64,000 nt of DNA from Exophiala sp. HKRS030 (taxonomy: Eukaryota > Ascomycota > Eurotiomycetes > Chaetothyriales > Herpotrichiellaceae). Below the pieces are notes generated by a model. It searched no databases. It was not told the DNA's origin and worked only from the letters and a program-made list of their open reading frames with translations. Shown here piece by piece: positions 44,297 to 53,619 of this stretch. The stretch is from positions 5,208,001-5,272,000 of the forward strand of contig JAHWDD010000002.1 of assembly GCA_023897205.1 (NCBI GenBank), written 5' to 3'. Positions within the stretch are counted from its first letter, which is position 1. Every line of letters starts with the position of its first letter. A program made the translations under genes and the position numbers.

Positions 44297-45430
44297 ATGA
44301 AGCAAGAGACAAATAACGATGAAAATCACGCGATTTATCACAACGATTCAGGGCCTATCACTCTCGCAGATGAGGGGAAGAACATAGTCGAGCCTTGGGA
44401 TGGTGGAGATTTGTTCAACGACCAAGGATTTGTTCTACGTGCCAGATCTAAAACGGGAGAAGATGTTCATCTATGGTGCTTCATGTATCAGCAGCGAGGG
44501 AGAGAAAGTATCATTGACGGCGACATTTGCCAGCTTTTGGTTGTCGCGCCTAAGCTTTCAGAACAGGAAAAAGCGTTTATGCACCCCGATGTGTGGACAG
44601 TGAATGAAGGCCAGGGGCTTGAAGACTACTTCAAGCCAGGAACTCTTACTTCGGAGGAAACCAAAGACAAAGTGATTTGGAAGGTCGAAAACGTTCAATT
44701 CATTGCCACCCCACCATATTGGCACGTCGTCGGCGAGAAGGCAGGGGTTAAGATCGACCTGAGGTTTGAGCAATACAACCCTGCATTCTGGCATTTAGGC
44801 ACGTTCGATAAAGTCAAAGCTCAGTGGATTGCTGGTTACATTGTCCACTGCCGAACCAATGGCACTCTTGTTCTTGATGGCAAGACTTTGGAATTTGAAA
44901 ACCAATTCGGCCTCCACGAGAGAATTTTGCAAAAGGGCTACGTTCCCGATCGTACTGGACATATGAGTGGCCGTGGTTTGCACTGGATGCATGGCTTCAG
45001 TGACGGATTCTCTTGGTACCTCATTCGTGGGGATGTTGGCAAGGGCATGGGAACGGCAATGATTAATGTCGGGGACGAACAAATCCACAGTGAAGACCCT
45101 ACCGCTTGTGGTGTAGAAGAGGCTCAGAACTGGCATGATCCAGAATCCAGAACGATATCCCCGTTCCGGTGGAGAGTCTGGGTCAGAACTTCGCGCGGAG
45201 TTTTGGAATCGCGGATCAATGCATATGGCCGTCAGAACTATACTTGGGTGCGCAGAGGAGGAACAATCATTGTGACACAATATTGTGCTGACGCCGAGAC
45301 GGAATTCCGCTTCAATGACGGGAAGGTGGTCTCTTCGAAGCAGCTCATCAGCATTGAGCATATGCGCACTTTCTACCGTCAAATCTCCTCGCTTCAGAAT
45401 CCAGGCCGTGAAGATCACATTTTTCCATAG
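44297..45430 (+). CDS. lipocalin-like AttH/CrtC-type protein, function unknown
   Basis: Single exon, 377 residues from the ATG at 44297. Upstream codons to 44240 are open but offer no ATG. The product is rich in Trp and aromatic beta-strand patterns: VHLWCFMYQQR, FWHLGTFDKVKAQWIAGYIVHCR, GRGLHWMHGFSDGFSWYLIRGD and PFRWRVWVRTS. This resembles the AttH/CrtC double-lipocalin group, which includes hydratases and pathway cyclases, but I cannot name a close relative. It has no signal peptide and no membrane segment. Placed between transporters and dehydrogenases, it may hydrate, isomerise or bind the pathway substrate. Fold assignment is moderate; function is open. Confidence 0.75.
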   Translation: MKQETNNDENHAIYHNDSGPITLADEGKNIVEPWDGGDLFNDQGFVLRARSKTGEDVHLWCFMYQQRGRESIIDGDICQLLVVAPKLSEQEKAFMHPDVWTVNEGQGLEDYFKPGTLTSEETKDKVIWKVENVQFIATPPYWHVVGEKAGVKIDLRFEQYNPAFWHLGTFDKVKAQWIAGYIVHCRTNGTLVLDGKTLEFENQFGLHERILQKGYVPDRTGHMSGRGLHWMHGFSDGFSWYLIRGDVGKGMGTAMINVGDEQIHSEDPTACGVEEAQNWHDPESRTISPFRWRVWVRTSRGVLESRINAYGRQNYTWVRRGGTIIVTQYCADAETEFRFNDGKVVSSKQLISIEHMRTFYRQISSLQNPGREDHIFP

Positions 45431-45732
45431 ATGATAATAAAACACAATTACTGTTTAGATATCATAATGCTTCTTCAAACGCAGTCACCGGAGTGCGTTA
45501 TCCTAGTGATTCTTGCCAGCCTTTCCGAACTAGGACAATTATTCAGCTCCTGAAGTACCTTGTTTATAACTCTATGACGGAGTATTTCAGTTGGTACACC
45601 GATTTGTGACGATTTATATAGGGTCTCATTATGGCTTTTTAGCTACGGCCAAGGAAATTGGATTTTGGTCGGATTTTGAGCTTTTTATTTTGGTTGCAGC
45701 GCTCATAAAGGTCAGCTAACATTCTAATATTC
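45431..45732. other. short convergent spacer
   Basis: 3' flanks of the AttH-like and alcohol dehydrogenase genes. Nothing else is seen. Confidence 0.5.
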
Positions 45733-46878
45733 TCAATGCGTAGCAGGTACTATCACTGCCTTCACAGGGACACCTTTCCCGACAGTCCGAATAGCTTCTT
45801 CTAACTCCGACAATCGGAATCGATGTGTTACAAGGCTATCTAGCTGGAATTTCTCACCGTGAGACCTTGCTATATCGACTGTCTCCTTATAGTTGGATGT
45901 TTCAATCCCGAGGCTGCCAATTATTTGCAAATTATAGTTGTTGATCCTGATCGGATCTATCAACGTTGCTGCCTTTCCAGAGTAGAGACCGAGTATTAGG
46001 TATCGGCCATTCTTACCAAGGAGGTTGAAGCCTTCTGGGAATGCTGATGGATGTCCCGCCGCTTCGACCACGACCCCGGCCCCTCTTCCTTTTGTCTCGC
46101 TCATTACTCTTGAGTTCCTCTCTGCTTCAGTAGTTGAATCTAGTGGCATTGTTGCCGTTGCTCCAAGTCGGGTTGCAATATCCAAACGATGTGGAGGGTC
46201 GCCAATAACGGTGATACTGCGGGCCTGAGCAACGCTGGCAAGCAAAGTAGAAGCAAGGCCAACTGGACCGGCACCTTGTATGACGACGTCTGTGCCTGCT
46301 ATTATTGGACCAATCCGTGAAAAGCCTCTTAATGCCGTGGGCATGGCGCAACCGAATGCTATCACACTCTCGTCACTTGCTTCTGGTGGTACTCGAATGT
46401 ATGTAGCTTTCTTATCAACAGTTGCAATCTCTCGAAATCCTGCCCCATTTGGACCTCCTGCCGCCACTGGCCAATTTAAATCCTTGCAGTATAGCGGGTT
46501 CGATGAGGTACATTCCTGACAAGTCTGACATGGTGTAGATGCCATCCAATACAGCCGATCTCCAACTGCTATTTGAGTGCCGACTCTGTCCATCTTGATG
46601 TCTTCTCCAAGTGCCAGGATCGTTCCCACGGCCTCATGACCAAAACAGATTGGTTTCTGCCCATGGGCAATGTCTCCGGTAATCCTATGAACGTCACTCC
46701 CACAAATTCCAGCCATCCGTAGTTTGACAACAATCTGATGACGAAGTGGTGCTGGAGTTGATTCTTCAACAATCCGAATTGGCTTGCCAGGCCCCTCGAA
46801 AACAGCTACTTTGCCACTCCACATACTGGTTGAAATTCGACAAAGCCCTCCAAATCCTCTAATAGGTGTGTACCTCAT
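45733..46878 (-). CDS. zinc-dependent alcohol dehydrogenase (MDR superfamily)
   Basis: Oxidises an alcohol to aldehyde or ketone, or the reverse, with NAD(P). Single exon, 381 residues from 46878; an internal ATG at 46824 (MWSGKVAVFEG) would also give a normal N-terminus. Catalytic-zinc residues are in GICGSDVH and GHEAVG. The structural-zinc cysteines are in CQTCQECTSSNPLYC. The cofactor fold has the glycine motif VVIQGAGPVGLAST (about residues 195-210). The C-terminus, HRFRLSELEEAIRTV, is typical. In the cluster it could make the ketone for the BVMO or oxidise the alcohol freed after ester hydrolysis. Both are inferences. Confidence 0.92.
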   Translation of the reverse strand: MRYTPIRGFGGLCRISTSMWSGKVAVFEGPGKPIRIVEESTPAPLRHQIVVKLRMAGICGSDVHRITGDIAHGQKPICFGHEAVGTILALGEDIKMDRVGTQIAVGDRLYWMASTPCQTCQECTSSNPLYCKDLNWPVAAGGPNGAGFREIATVDKKATYIRVPPEASDESVIAFGCAMPTALRGFSRIGPIIAGTDVVIQGAGPVGLASTLLASVAQARSITVIGDPPHRLDIATRLGATATMPLDSTTEAERNSRVMSETKGRGAGVVVEAAGHPSAFPEGFNLLGKNGRYLILGLYSGKAATLIDPIRINNYNLQIIGSLGIETSNYKETVDIARSHGEKFQLDSLVTHRFRLSELEEAIRTVGKGVPVKAVIVPATH

Positions 46879-47216
46879 GAGCAGAGCTCACGTAGTCTCT
46901 TCGAAGATCTCAACTGGTAATACTGGGAACCCGAGTATCCTGCGGATCCCTACGTCTTGAATTCATCAGCGGCAATGATGGAATTTCGACTATTTCCGGA
47001 ATAGTATTCGGGTTTCCGGCTTGTCTCCTATTTTTTCAGCCACAATTATTCGTAACACGATTTGCGGATTTGATAATCACTAGGTTCATTTTGTACGAGT
47101 AGCTTCTTGCAATTGAGTTATCACATATTCTGATTTCCCTGTCTGCAGACCATATTATTTGGCCTTCTGCTTGGAGCACACTGTGCATTTTGGTTACAAC
47201 TATAGTTGTGGACTCC
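46879..47216. promoter_or_regulatory. alcohol dehydrogenase upstream region
   Basis: 338 bases between the alcohol dehydrogenase start and the 3' end of the SDR gene. It holds a TTCCGGAA palindrome (46994-47001) and CGGGTTTCCGG (47009-47019), a CGG-N5-CGG element. Confidence 0.5.
47009..47019 (+). promoter_or_regulatory. CGG-N5-CGG element upstream of alcohol dehydrogenase
   Basis: CGGGTTTCCGG, about 130 bases before the dehydrogenase start. Candidate regulator site. Confidence 0.35.
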
Positions 47217-48049
47217 TCATGTCTGGTGACCTCCGCTGACTGGTAGGATTTGGCCAGTAACAAAACTTGTCAAATCGCTAAGGAAAAAGAGAACAGAATT
47301 TGCAATATCATCTGGTTGCCCCAATCTACCAAGAGGTATTCCCTTCGCAATGATTTCCAGAAGTTCGTCATCCGTTTTTTCCCCTCCAAATTTCGGACCC
47401 ATCACCGTCTGCAAAGGGCTTCGTGACATGTCTGTATCAGTAGGACCTGGGATTGTTAAAAAGGGAAAAGAATCAAATGGGAAAACTGACCTGGGGCTAC
47501 GAGGTTAACACGCACCCCGTACTTCCCAAAGTCCAATGCCCAAGTCCTCGTCAACCCTAGGACAGCATGCTTCGTAGACGCGTATAATGGTAACCTCGCC
47601 ACCCCAACTAAACTTGACGTACTTCCAATGTTCACAACACTTCCAAATCCTTGTTCCTTCATCTGAACTAGCGCTTCAGTTCCAACGATGAAGGTGCCTT
47701 TGACGTTCACATCGTAGCATTGCTCATACAGATCATCACCGGGAAGTTCACCCTCCAGAGGGCATATCCCTGCATTATTCACCACACCATCAACTCTGCC
47801 ATGTTTTTCAATGATTGTTTCAAATACCTCATGGCATCTTTTGCGGCTTGTAACATCTGCAGTTACGTAGGTCAGAAATTGCTGGTGATCTTTGGGCAGT
47901 GCTGCAATATTCTCAGGGGTTCCTTCAAATATGTCGAATGCGTAGACAAATGCTCCATGCCCGATAAGCTGCCGTACGACGGCCAGCCCAATACCTTTAG
48001 ATCCACCCGTCACCACGTAGACCTTATTGCGGAACAGATTACTATCCAT
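47217..48049 (-). CDS. short-chain dehydrogenase/reductase (SDR 1)
   Basis: NAD(P)-dependent oxidoreductase of the classical SDR type. Exons 48049-47491 and 47446-47217, with a 44-base intron (GTCAGT...TCCCAG) that restores VAPGPTDTDM, give 262 residues. Signatures: TGGSKGIG (cofactor), NNAGICPLEG, the Ser of GSTSSLVG, YASTKHAVLG (catalytic Tyr and Lys) and a C-terminal VSGGHQT. Open codons upstream to 48070 lack an ATG, so MDSNLFRNKVYVV is taken as the start. It is one of three SDRs in the cluster. Confidence 0.92.
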
Positions 48050-48137
48050 TGTCGAAAACCCTTTTGGCAAAGACGGTGCTCTACGAATGTGATTATTAGC
48101 ATTAGTTGGCTTCTTATATATGAAGGAGGTTCCGTGG

Positions 48138-48148
48138 CGGAACTTCGG
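48138..48148 (+). promoter_or_regulatory. CGG-N5-CGG element upstream of SDR 1
   Basis: CGGAACTTCGG, overlapping the palindrome TTCCG-TGG-CGGAA at 48130-48142, about 85 bases before the start codon. Confidence 0.45.
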
Positions 48149-48200
48149 ATTTAGCCATTATAACTGCAAAAAAGAGCAATTTCTCCAATTGAAACTATGC

Positions 48201-49139
48201 TCAAGATACTTCGGTAACGGCGTCTATTTTCTTTGCGCTTTTCCCGCCGGTCCCAACTCTACCTCCATCAACAATTATCTCCTGTGCTGTGACGAAAGAG
48301 CTTTCACCAGAGAGAAGCCAATTCACCGCATATGCAATATCCCACCCAGTTCCTTGCCTGGATAAGGGAATTGCGCTTGCGTTTCGACCTTTGATAGTTG
48401 TCCCAGCACTTCGTCCCATTGGTGTATCAATCAGACCGGGTACAACAATATTGACCCTCACCTTTGGAGCGAACTGGTAGGCTACGTTCTGAACCAGTGT
48501 TTTCAATGCCGCTTTAGATGCGTGGTATGCTGGTTCTGGGGATGCTGGTAGGTGTGCAGCCACCGACCCGAGGCAAACTGCCGACCCACCCTGAGGCGAG
48601 GCCTCAATGAAAGGAAGAGCCTCTTGGAGCAGGATATAGTGAGATCTCAGATTGATGTTCATAACGAAATCCCAGTATCCAGCAGTTCCCTTGCGGAAAG
48701 ACGGAGGTGCTCCGACAGTTCCAACCACAAGCACAAGGCCATCAAGCTCCCCTCCAAATTGCTCTAAGGCTGCCTTGACAATATTCTTGCAACCCTCTTC
48801 TGTCGAGACGTTACCAACAATCGTGAAAGCTTTTCCAGCATCATCCAGAATCCTTTCTGTTGTGACATCTGCTCTTTCTTGTGACATGTCGGCTACTGCA
48901 ACTGTAGCACCTTCTCGGGCGAGCAGTAAAGAGATTGCGCGTCCATTGCCTATTGGAGGGTTGGGGTCAAAGTCGTTGAATGATTGACCTCCTCCTACCA
49001 CCAAGATTTTCTTCCCTTGAAGCCTGGACCTTCCAGGGGCTGTTCCCGTAGCCTCCGGAGGAATTTGAGCGGGTGGTAAAATGCCTACAACTTCTTCCAT
49101 TGCCGAGCTCACGACAGCCTTTGGCGCGGCTTCGGCCAT
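48201..49139 (-). CDS. short-chain dehydrogenase/reductase (SDR 2)
   Basis: Single exon, 312 residues. The first ~40 residues are a Pro/Ala-rich extension before the fold. The cofactor loop is unusual: VVGGGQSFNDFDPNPPIGNG has an insertion between the first glycines and the last GNG, where a standard SDR has TGxxxGxG. The catalytic Ser is in CLGSVAAHL and the Tyr/Lys in YHASKAALKT. VVPGLIDTPMGR and the C-terminal IIVDGGRVGTGG are typical. The insertion suggests a distinct SDR subgroup. Substrate is unknown. Confidence 0.9.
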   Translation of the reverse strand: MAEAAPKAVVSSAMEEVVGILPPAQIPPEATGTAPGRSRLQGKKILVVGGGQSFNDFDPNPPIGNGRAISLLLAREGATVAVADMSQERADVTTERILDDAGKAFTIVGNVSTEEGCKNIVKAALEQFGGELDGLVLVVGTVGAPPSFRKGTAGYWDFVMNINLRSHYILLQEALPFIEASPQGGSAVCLGSVAAHLPASPEPAYHASKAALKTLVQNVAYQFAPKVRVNIVVPGLIDTPMGRSAGTTIKGRNASAIPLSRQGTGWDIAYAVNWLLSGESSFVTAQEIIVDGGRVGTGGKSAKKIDAVTEVS

Positions 49140-49380
49140 TTTGAAAATGTTTGGTGATGGGAGGCTTTTATAAAGACAATAATTTCAATTGTAAGTAGTC
49201 TTTCCTTCTGTGGTGGTTTGTAAGGACTTTTTATTTAGTTCTACCACAAGAGATTTACTGTTGCTAGGACGTATAGATTCTTTATGAACAACTCTAGCTC
49301 TCGGAACTATCACTTTGTGGAGGCCGCTACATCTTAACTATAATTGTGTTTTTCGCGAATTAATCCCGAGGCAAAAAGTT

Positions 49381-49390
49381 CCGTCAGCCG
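49381..49390 (-). promoter_or_regulatory. CGG-N4-CGG element between hydrolase end and SDR 2
   Basis: CGGCTGACGG on the minus strand, about 240 bases upstream of SDR 2 and directly after the hydrolase stop codon. Weak candidate. Confidence 0.3.
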
Positions 49391-49391
49391 G

Positions 49392-50745
49392 TTAACTATT
49401 GGTAATCTCCGGGAGACTTGCGACCCATTCTACCATTGTCTTATAGTATCGAGATACTACTTCCAGATGGATTGCCAAGGCAAATCCATGTGGTAAACCT
49501 GGGTAGACACTGAGCTGGACATCATTTCTGATCCGACTCAAGTCAGCGTCGAGTACGGAAAGAACTTATGGACAACTTGCCCTGACTCCTGCAGCGCTTC
49601 TGCATATGCAATACCCTCGTCTCGCAATGCATCGAGACCGGCAACTTGAATTACTTTTCATGGATTAGCTCAAGTCTCGGCGCTTTGGGTCGATTTCTCA
49701 CGAGTTTTTGGTAGTTTTGCGTGCGACTCTGCAAGTAACGGACTTGCACGCGGATCCGGGGTTGGATTTGGGAAGTATTGATCTGGCTTAAAGCTTAGCT
49801 CTGTGTCTGGAGTGCCCAAGGTTGACGTACCCCAGAACCAGTACATTCCCTTTCCATTTACTGTCGGAGCATCGTAGTTTTGCACATAGCTATTGAGCTC
49901 ATATTTCTCATGCGGAAAAAGCTTTGGATGGCAGAGAGCGGGGAGATTCAACATCACTCCAATGACTGGAGACAAGAGGCCTTCATCCCGGAGTTTCAAG
50001 CTAAGAGCTGCAACCTTCTACCGTAAGTTTCAGAACAAGTTCATGATCAAGGGCATAAACTTACTAAATTCGCTCCTGCACTTGTGCCCCCAGAATTATT
50101 TTTTGAGAATCGATGCCTATCTCAGCAGAATGTTCCAACATCTACCACTCCGGTTAGCAAGCAGTTCAGATGGGCGGAGAAGTTGACATGCCCACATGAA
50201 TGCATCGTAGCCATCCTCAAATGCAGCTGGGAATTGTGCTTCTGGAGCCCTGCAATGATTCCAGCTGTTGAAGATATACTCTAGGTGCAGCACCTACCTG
50301 CGGTAGTCAACACTGAAGACAGCTATTTTGTTCCGCACACACACGCTCTGAGACATAGCATTTTCAGAGTCGTGGCCTCCTACCACCCAGCCTAGGGACT
50401 GTTAGCAGCTTGATTGTGAAACGAAAAAAAAGTCATATTACCGCCACCATGTAGGACATAAAGAACAGGTAATAGCTTGTCATCTTGAACCGACGAAGGT
50501 CGGCTCAACCGAATTTCGACTTCCACTCCAGATTTCAATCTTATGAGTTGATGTTTAATGGAGAATCCATCCTTGGGAACATAGTCTGCATAGTTTTTAC
50601 GAGTTGTTCCCCAGTTACCGCGAAATTCGTCGATGTTGTTGAATGTCCAGATTTTTTCAAACGCAGTCTCGATTCCAGGTATCAGTGGTGCAAAATCAGG
50701 ATCAACATCCGACATCCATGAATGTTTCTTAGCCGTGGTAACCAT
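49392..50745 (-). CDS. HSL-type alpha/beta hydrolase, two GC-AG introns and one apparent frameshift
   Basis: Carboxylesterase/lactonase-type hydrolase of the hormone-sensitive-lipase group. Seven exons: 50745-50442, 50391-50298, 50249-50192, 50141-50065, 50014-49702, 49653-49581, 49536-49392. Motifs: oxyanion HGGGW across junction 1, SVDYRRAPEAQFPAAFEDGY, nucleophile Ser in GTSAGANL, acid in GLDALRDEG, His in YPGLPHGF. Introns 3 (50142-50191) and 6 (49537-49580) start with GC (GCATGT, GCAAGT) rather than GT; both end in AG and keep phase. In exon 4 the frame breaks at the G run complementary to 50087-50091, just before the nucleophile motif; one added G restores GGTSAGANL and 354 residues. 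It shares a divergent promoter with the BVMO, whose ester or lactone product it could hydrolyse. Confidence 0.82.
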
Positions 50746-51339
50746 TGCCTAATTGGTTTAGAATTTCAGTCCTCGTTGAATCCAACCTCCCTGCTCGGAT
50801 ATATGTAAACACTAAGTACGGCGAAACGCGTCAGACCCTCTTCCGCAGTCTGTGGCCCACGATTTGCGGACTGCTTTCTGATTTCGTACAGAAATATCAA
50901 TCTTCCTGTCATGTGATAGAATTTCAAACGTTCACAATTTCACAAATCTTCATGGAGGTTTAGATAAGGTGACATAGGCCATTACAACCCTGTATTTACA
51001 TCATCATACATGCGTCAGCCATTGCCAGCTCCAAGCGTTGGAGTAAGCGCCAACTTCGCTCGGAATTTCTGCAAATACCCTCCATAGCCGCACTCGACAG
51101 ATTGCTGCCACTATAATGTATTCAGTGTTATGTATGTACAGCGTACCGGTGATTCAGCATCAGGTGACGAGCCTGGTATCGTGGCCGCAGGTCAATTGAC
51201 CTTTCCGAACAAAGGCCGATTTCCGATGCTCGTTCAACACAATGGGATTACAGACGTGATATAGACCTCTCTGAAGATTGTGATATTGTGTCTTCATTTC
51301 ATCAAAGGTAATCAGATTAACTAGACATACACTAACAAG
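50746..51339. promoter_or_regulatory. divergent promoter of hydrolase and BVMO
   Basis: 594 bases between outward-facing hydrolase and BVMO genes. CGGAATTTCTG near 51060 resembles but does not match the CGG-repeat element. No gene is seen. Confidence 0.5.
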
Positions 51340-53388
51340 ATGCCTGGACTCGTTCAAAATGGCGTCAGCCATCATTCGCAAGAGGAAACCGAAAGCGCCA
51401 AATTGATAGAGGAAGCTGTGGAGCATGCGAGCATCAATGCTTTACGGATGGCATTATACCAGGTCACTGCAGACCCCGATCTTGCGACAATGAAAATATC
51501 TAAACAGAAGATCAGAGGTGGTGTATTGTTCGATTACATCCTCTCCGATGAAGACCAGCAAATTGTCAAGGAAAAGGCGATCCAATTTTTGAAAGGACGA
51601 ACTCCGGCAAAATTTCCGGACCCACCAGGAGTAGAAGAGTCACGAAAACTGATGAACCTATTTGCTGGAAAGATGATTAATGAGAATGATGTACTAGCCG
51701 GCTATGAAGAACTCGCCTTTGACCAGTTCCCACGTGGTGTTGAATGGGTGAAAAGACCTCCTTTGGAGAAGCTGGCTCGACATAAAGTTGTCATTATTGG
51801 AGCGGGTCTTGGCGGTATTGCTACGGCGGTGCAACTGAAAAGGCTGGGAATTCCATATACACTGTACGATCGACAGAGTGCTGTGGGTGGCACATGGCTC
51901 TTGAACTCGTACCCTGAGTGTCGAGTTGATACGCTGAGCTATCTCTTCCAGTATCGGTTCGAGAAAAACTATCATTGGCCCGAATACTTTGCTTCCCGCG
52001 AGGAGACTCAAAAGTACCTACAACATGTTTCAAACAAGTATGGTATATTGGAAGATATGAGGTTCAACAAGGAGGTCATTGGGGCTGTGTGGCACGAATC
52101 ATCGTCTACTTGGCATCTGACACTTAAAGACCAGGTCACCGGCAAAGAAGAGACGGTGTCCGCGACGTCAATCATTAGTGCAAGCGGCCTCTTTGCCACA
52201 CCTAAAACACCAGACATTGAGGGTATCGAGACTTTCAAAAAACCAATGTTTCATACCACGCAGTGGGACCACTCCGTTGACTATGCTGGTAAGCGAGTGG
52301 CAGTCATTGGCACAGGCTCCACAGGTACGCAGTTGACTCCCGGCCTTGCAGCAACTGCGAAAAGTGTAGCAGTGTATCAACGAACCCCCAACTGGATTGC
52401 TACATATGAGGGTTATAAATCACCTGTTCAGCGCGAAATGCAGTGGCTTTGTGACAATGTACCTTACTACTGGAACTGGTACTGCTACGCGGCATATTTC
52501 CGAAGCTTGGATCTTGCTGCGTTGCAAGTTCGAGATCATGACTATGAAGCAAAAGGAGGGAGTGTCAACGAACGAAATGATGGCGTCCGTGAGACACTAA
52601 CCAAATTCATCCAGGACAAATTCGCCGATCGTCCAGATTTGATACCAAAGCTGATCCCGACACATGCGCCTCTGGTAAGACGCCTGGTGGTTGACAATGG
52701 ATTCTACGACATTTTGAAGGAACCTCATGTCGAATTAGTGACCGAGAAAATCTCCCGGATCACCCCAAATGGAATTATCACCGAAGATGGCAAGGAGCGT
52801 GAGTTCGACATGATCGTTCTATCACTCGGATTCGCGACTGGAAAATATTTTTACCCTATCGACTACGTGGGTCGCGACGGGGTTACCTTGGAATCGTGCT
52901 GGAAAAAGGATGGCGCTCGGTCTTATCTTGGAATGGTGAATCCGGGGTTCCCGAACCTCTTTACATTATATGGTCCTAACCATCAACCTCGAGGAGGAAG
53001 TCTCTACTCCTGGGCCGAAATTTGGGCTCGATATGCAGTCAAATCTGTGGTCTATCTGATCGAGAATAATCTCAAGTCTATGGACGTCAAACAAGAAGTG
53101 TATGATGAGTATCAAGAGCGGCTGGATGCGCGCAACAAAACTTTGATCTGGGAGTCGCCTGGAGCAGGATACTATGTCAATGAGCACGGTCGGCAGGGCG
53201 TCAACATGCCATGGACAACATCAGAGTATCATGAGATGGTAATTTCACCAAATCCCGACGATTTCAACTTCAAGGCACTCGACTTGCAAACACCAGAAAT
53301 CCAAGCACGCAAGGACAAGGCAGGGAGAGCGACGACTGGAGAAGGGTTCGATACAAGTAAAATCGATCAGCAGCCGGTTCTTCTGTAA
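51340..53388 (+). CDS. Baeyer-Villiger monooxygenase, 4-hydroxyacetophenone monooxygenase-like
   Basis: FAD/NADPH enzyme turning ketones into esters or lactones. Single exon, 682 residues. A helical N-terminal extension of about 145 residues precedes the flavin domain, as in 4-hydroxyacetophenone monooxygenase. The FAD motif GAGLGG is at residues 154-159, GGTWLLNSYPECRVDTLSY follows, and the NADPH motif is IGTGSTGTQLTP. The BVMO fingerprint region at residues 299-310 reads FKKPMFHTTQWD: the Phe, His and Trp are kept but the usual Gly at the third position is Lys. The C-terminus has LYGPNHQPRGGS and WAEIWARYAVK. The flanking hydrolase and dehydrogenases fit a ketone-to-ester-to-alcohol route. 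The true substrate (aryl ketone, cyclic ketone or steroid) cannot be told. Confidence 0.93.
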   Translation: MPGLVQNGVSHHSQEETESAKLIEEAVEHASINALRMALYQVTADPDLATMKISKQKIRGGVLFDYILSDEDQQIVKEKAIQFLKGRTPAKFPDPPGVEESRKLMNLFAGKMINENDVLAGYEELAFDQFPRGVEWVKRPPLEKLARHKVVIIGAGLGGIATAVQLKRLGIPYTLYDRQSAVGGTWLLNSYPECRVDTLSYLFQYRFEKNYHWPEYFASREETQKYLQHVSNKYGILEDMRFNKEVIGAVWHESSSTWHLTLKDQVTGKEETVSATSIISASGLFATPKTPDIEGIETFKKPMFHTTQWDHSVDYAGKRVAVIGTGSTGTQLTPGLAATAKSVAVYQRTPNWIATYEGYKSPVQREMQWLCDNVPYYWNWYCYAAYFRSLDLAALQVRDHDYEAKGGSVNERNDGVRETLTKFIQDKFADRPDLIPKLIPTHAPLVRRLVVDNGFYDILKEPHVELVTEKISRITPNGIITEDGKEREFDMIVLSLGFATGKYFYPIDYVGRDGVTLESCWKKDGARSYLGMVNPGFPNLFTLYGPNHQPRGGSLYSWAEIWARYAVKSVVYLIENNLKSMDVKQEVYDEYQERLDARNKTLIWESPGAGYYVNEHGRQGVNMPWTTSEYHEMVISPNPDDFNFKALDLQTPEIQARKDKAGRATTGEGFDTSKIDQQPVLL

Positions 53389-53619
53389 TTATCACTGAAT
53401 CTGGCTGCAGACATACATTCGAGGTCAGAGTCATGATATATGGTGTGGCAGCACAATGGTGCCCTAGCTTGTGGCCTAGTTTATTGAATACGATGGAATA
53501 GAATGGTTGTTGGTATCGCATATTAATAACGGTGCGCCCCTTTCTGGTTTGTGTATCAAAAGCTACACCCACATAAGATGTCCGATACATAACTTTCGAC
53601 TTTAGCAAAGCTCTTGAAT

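Noticed and set aside
49777..49800. 24-base segment GTACG...CCAG in the hydrolase considered as an intron
   Set aside because: Too short to splice and the segment stays in frame, so it was kept as coding.
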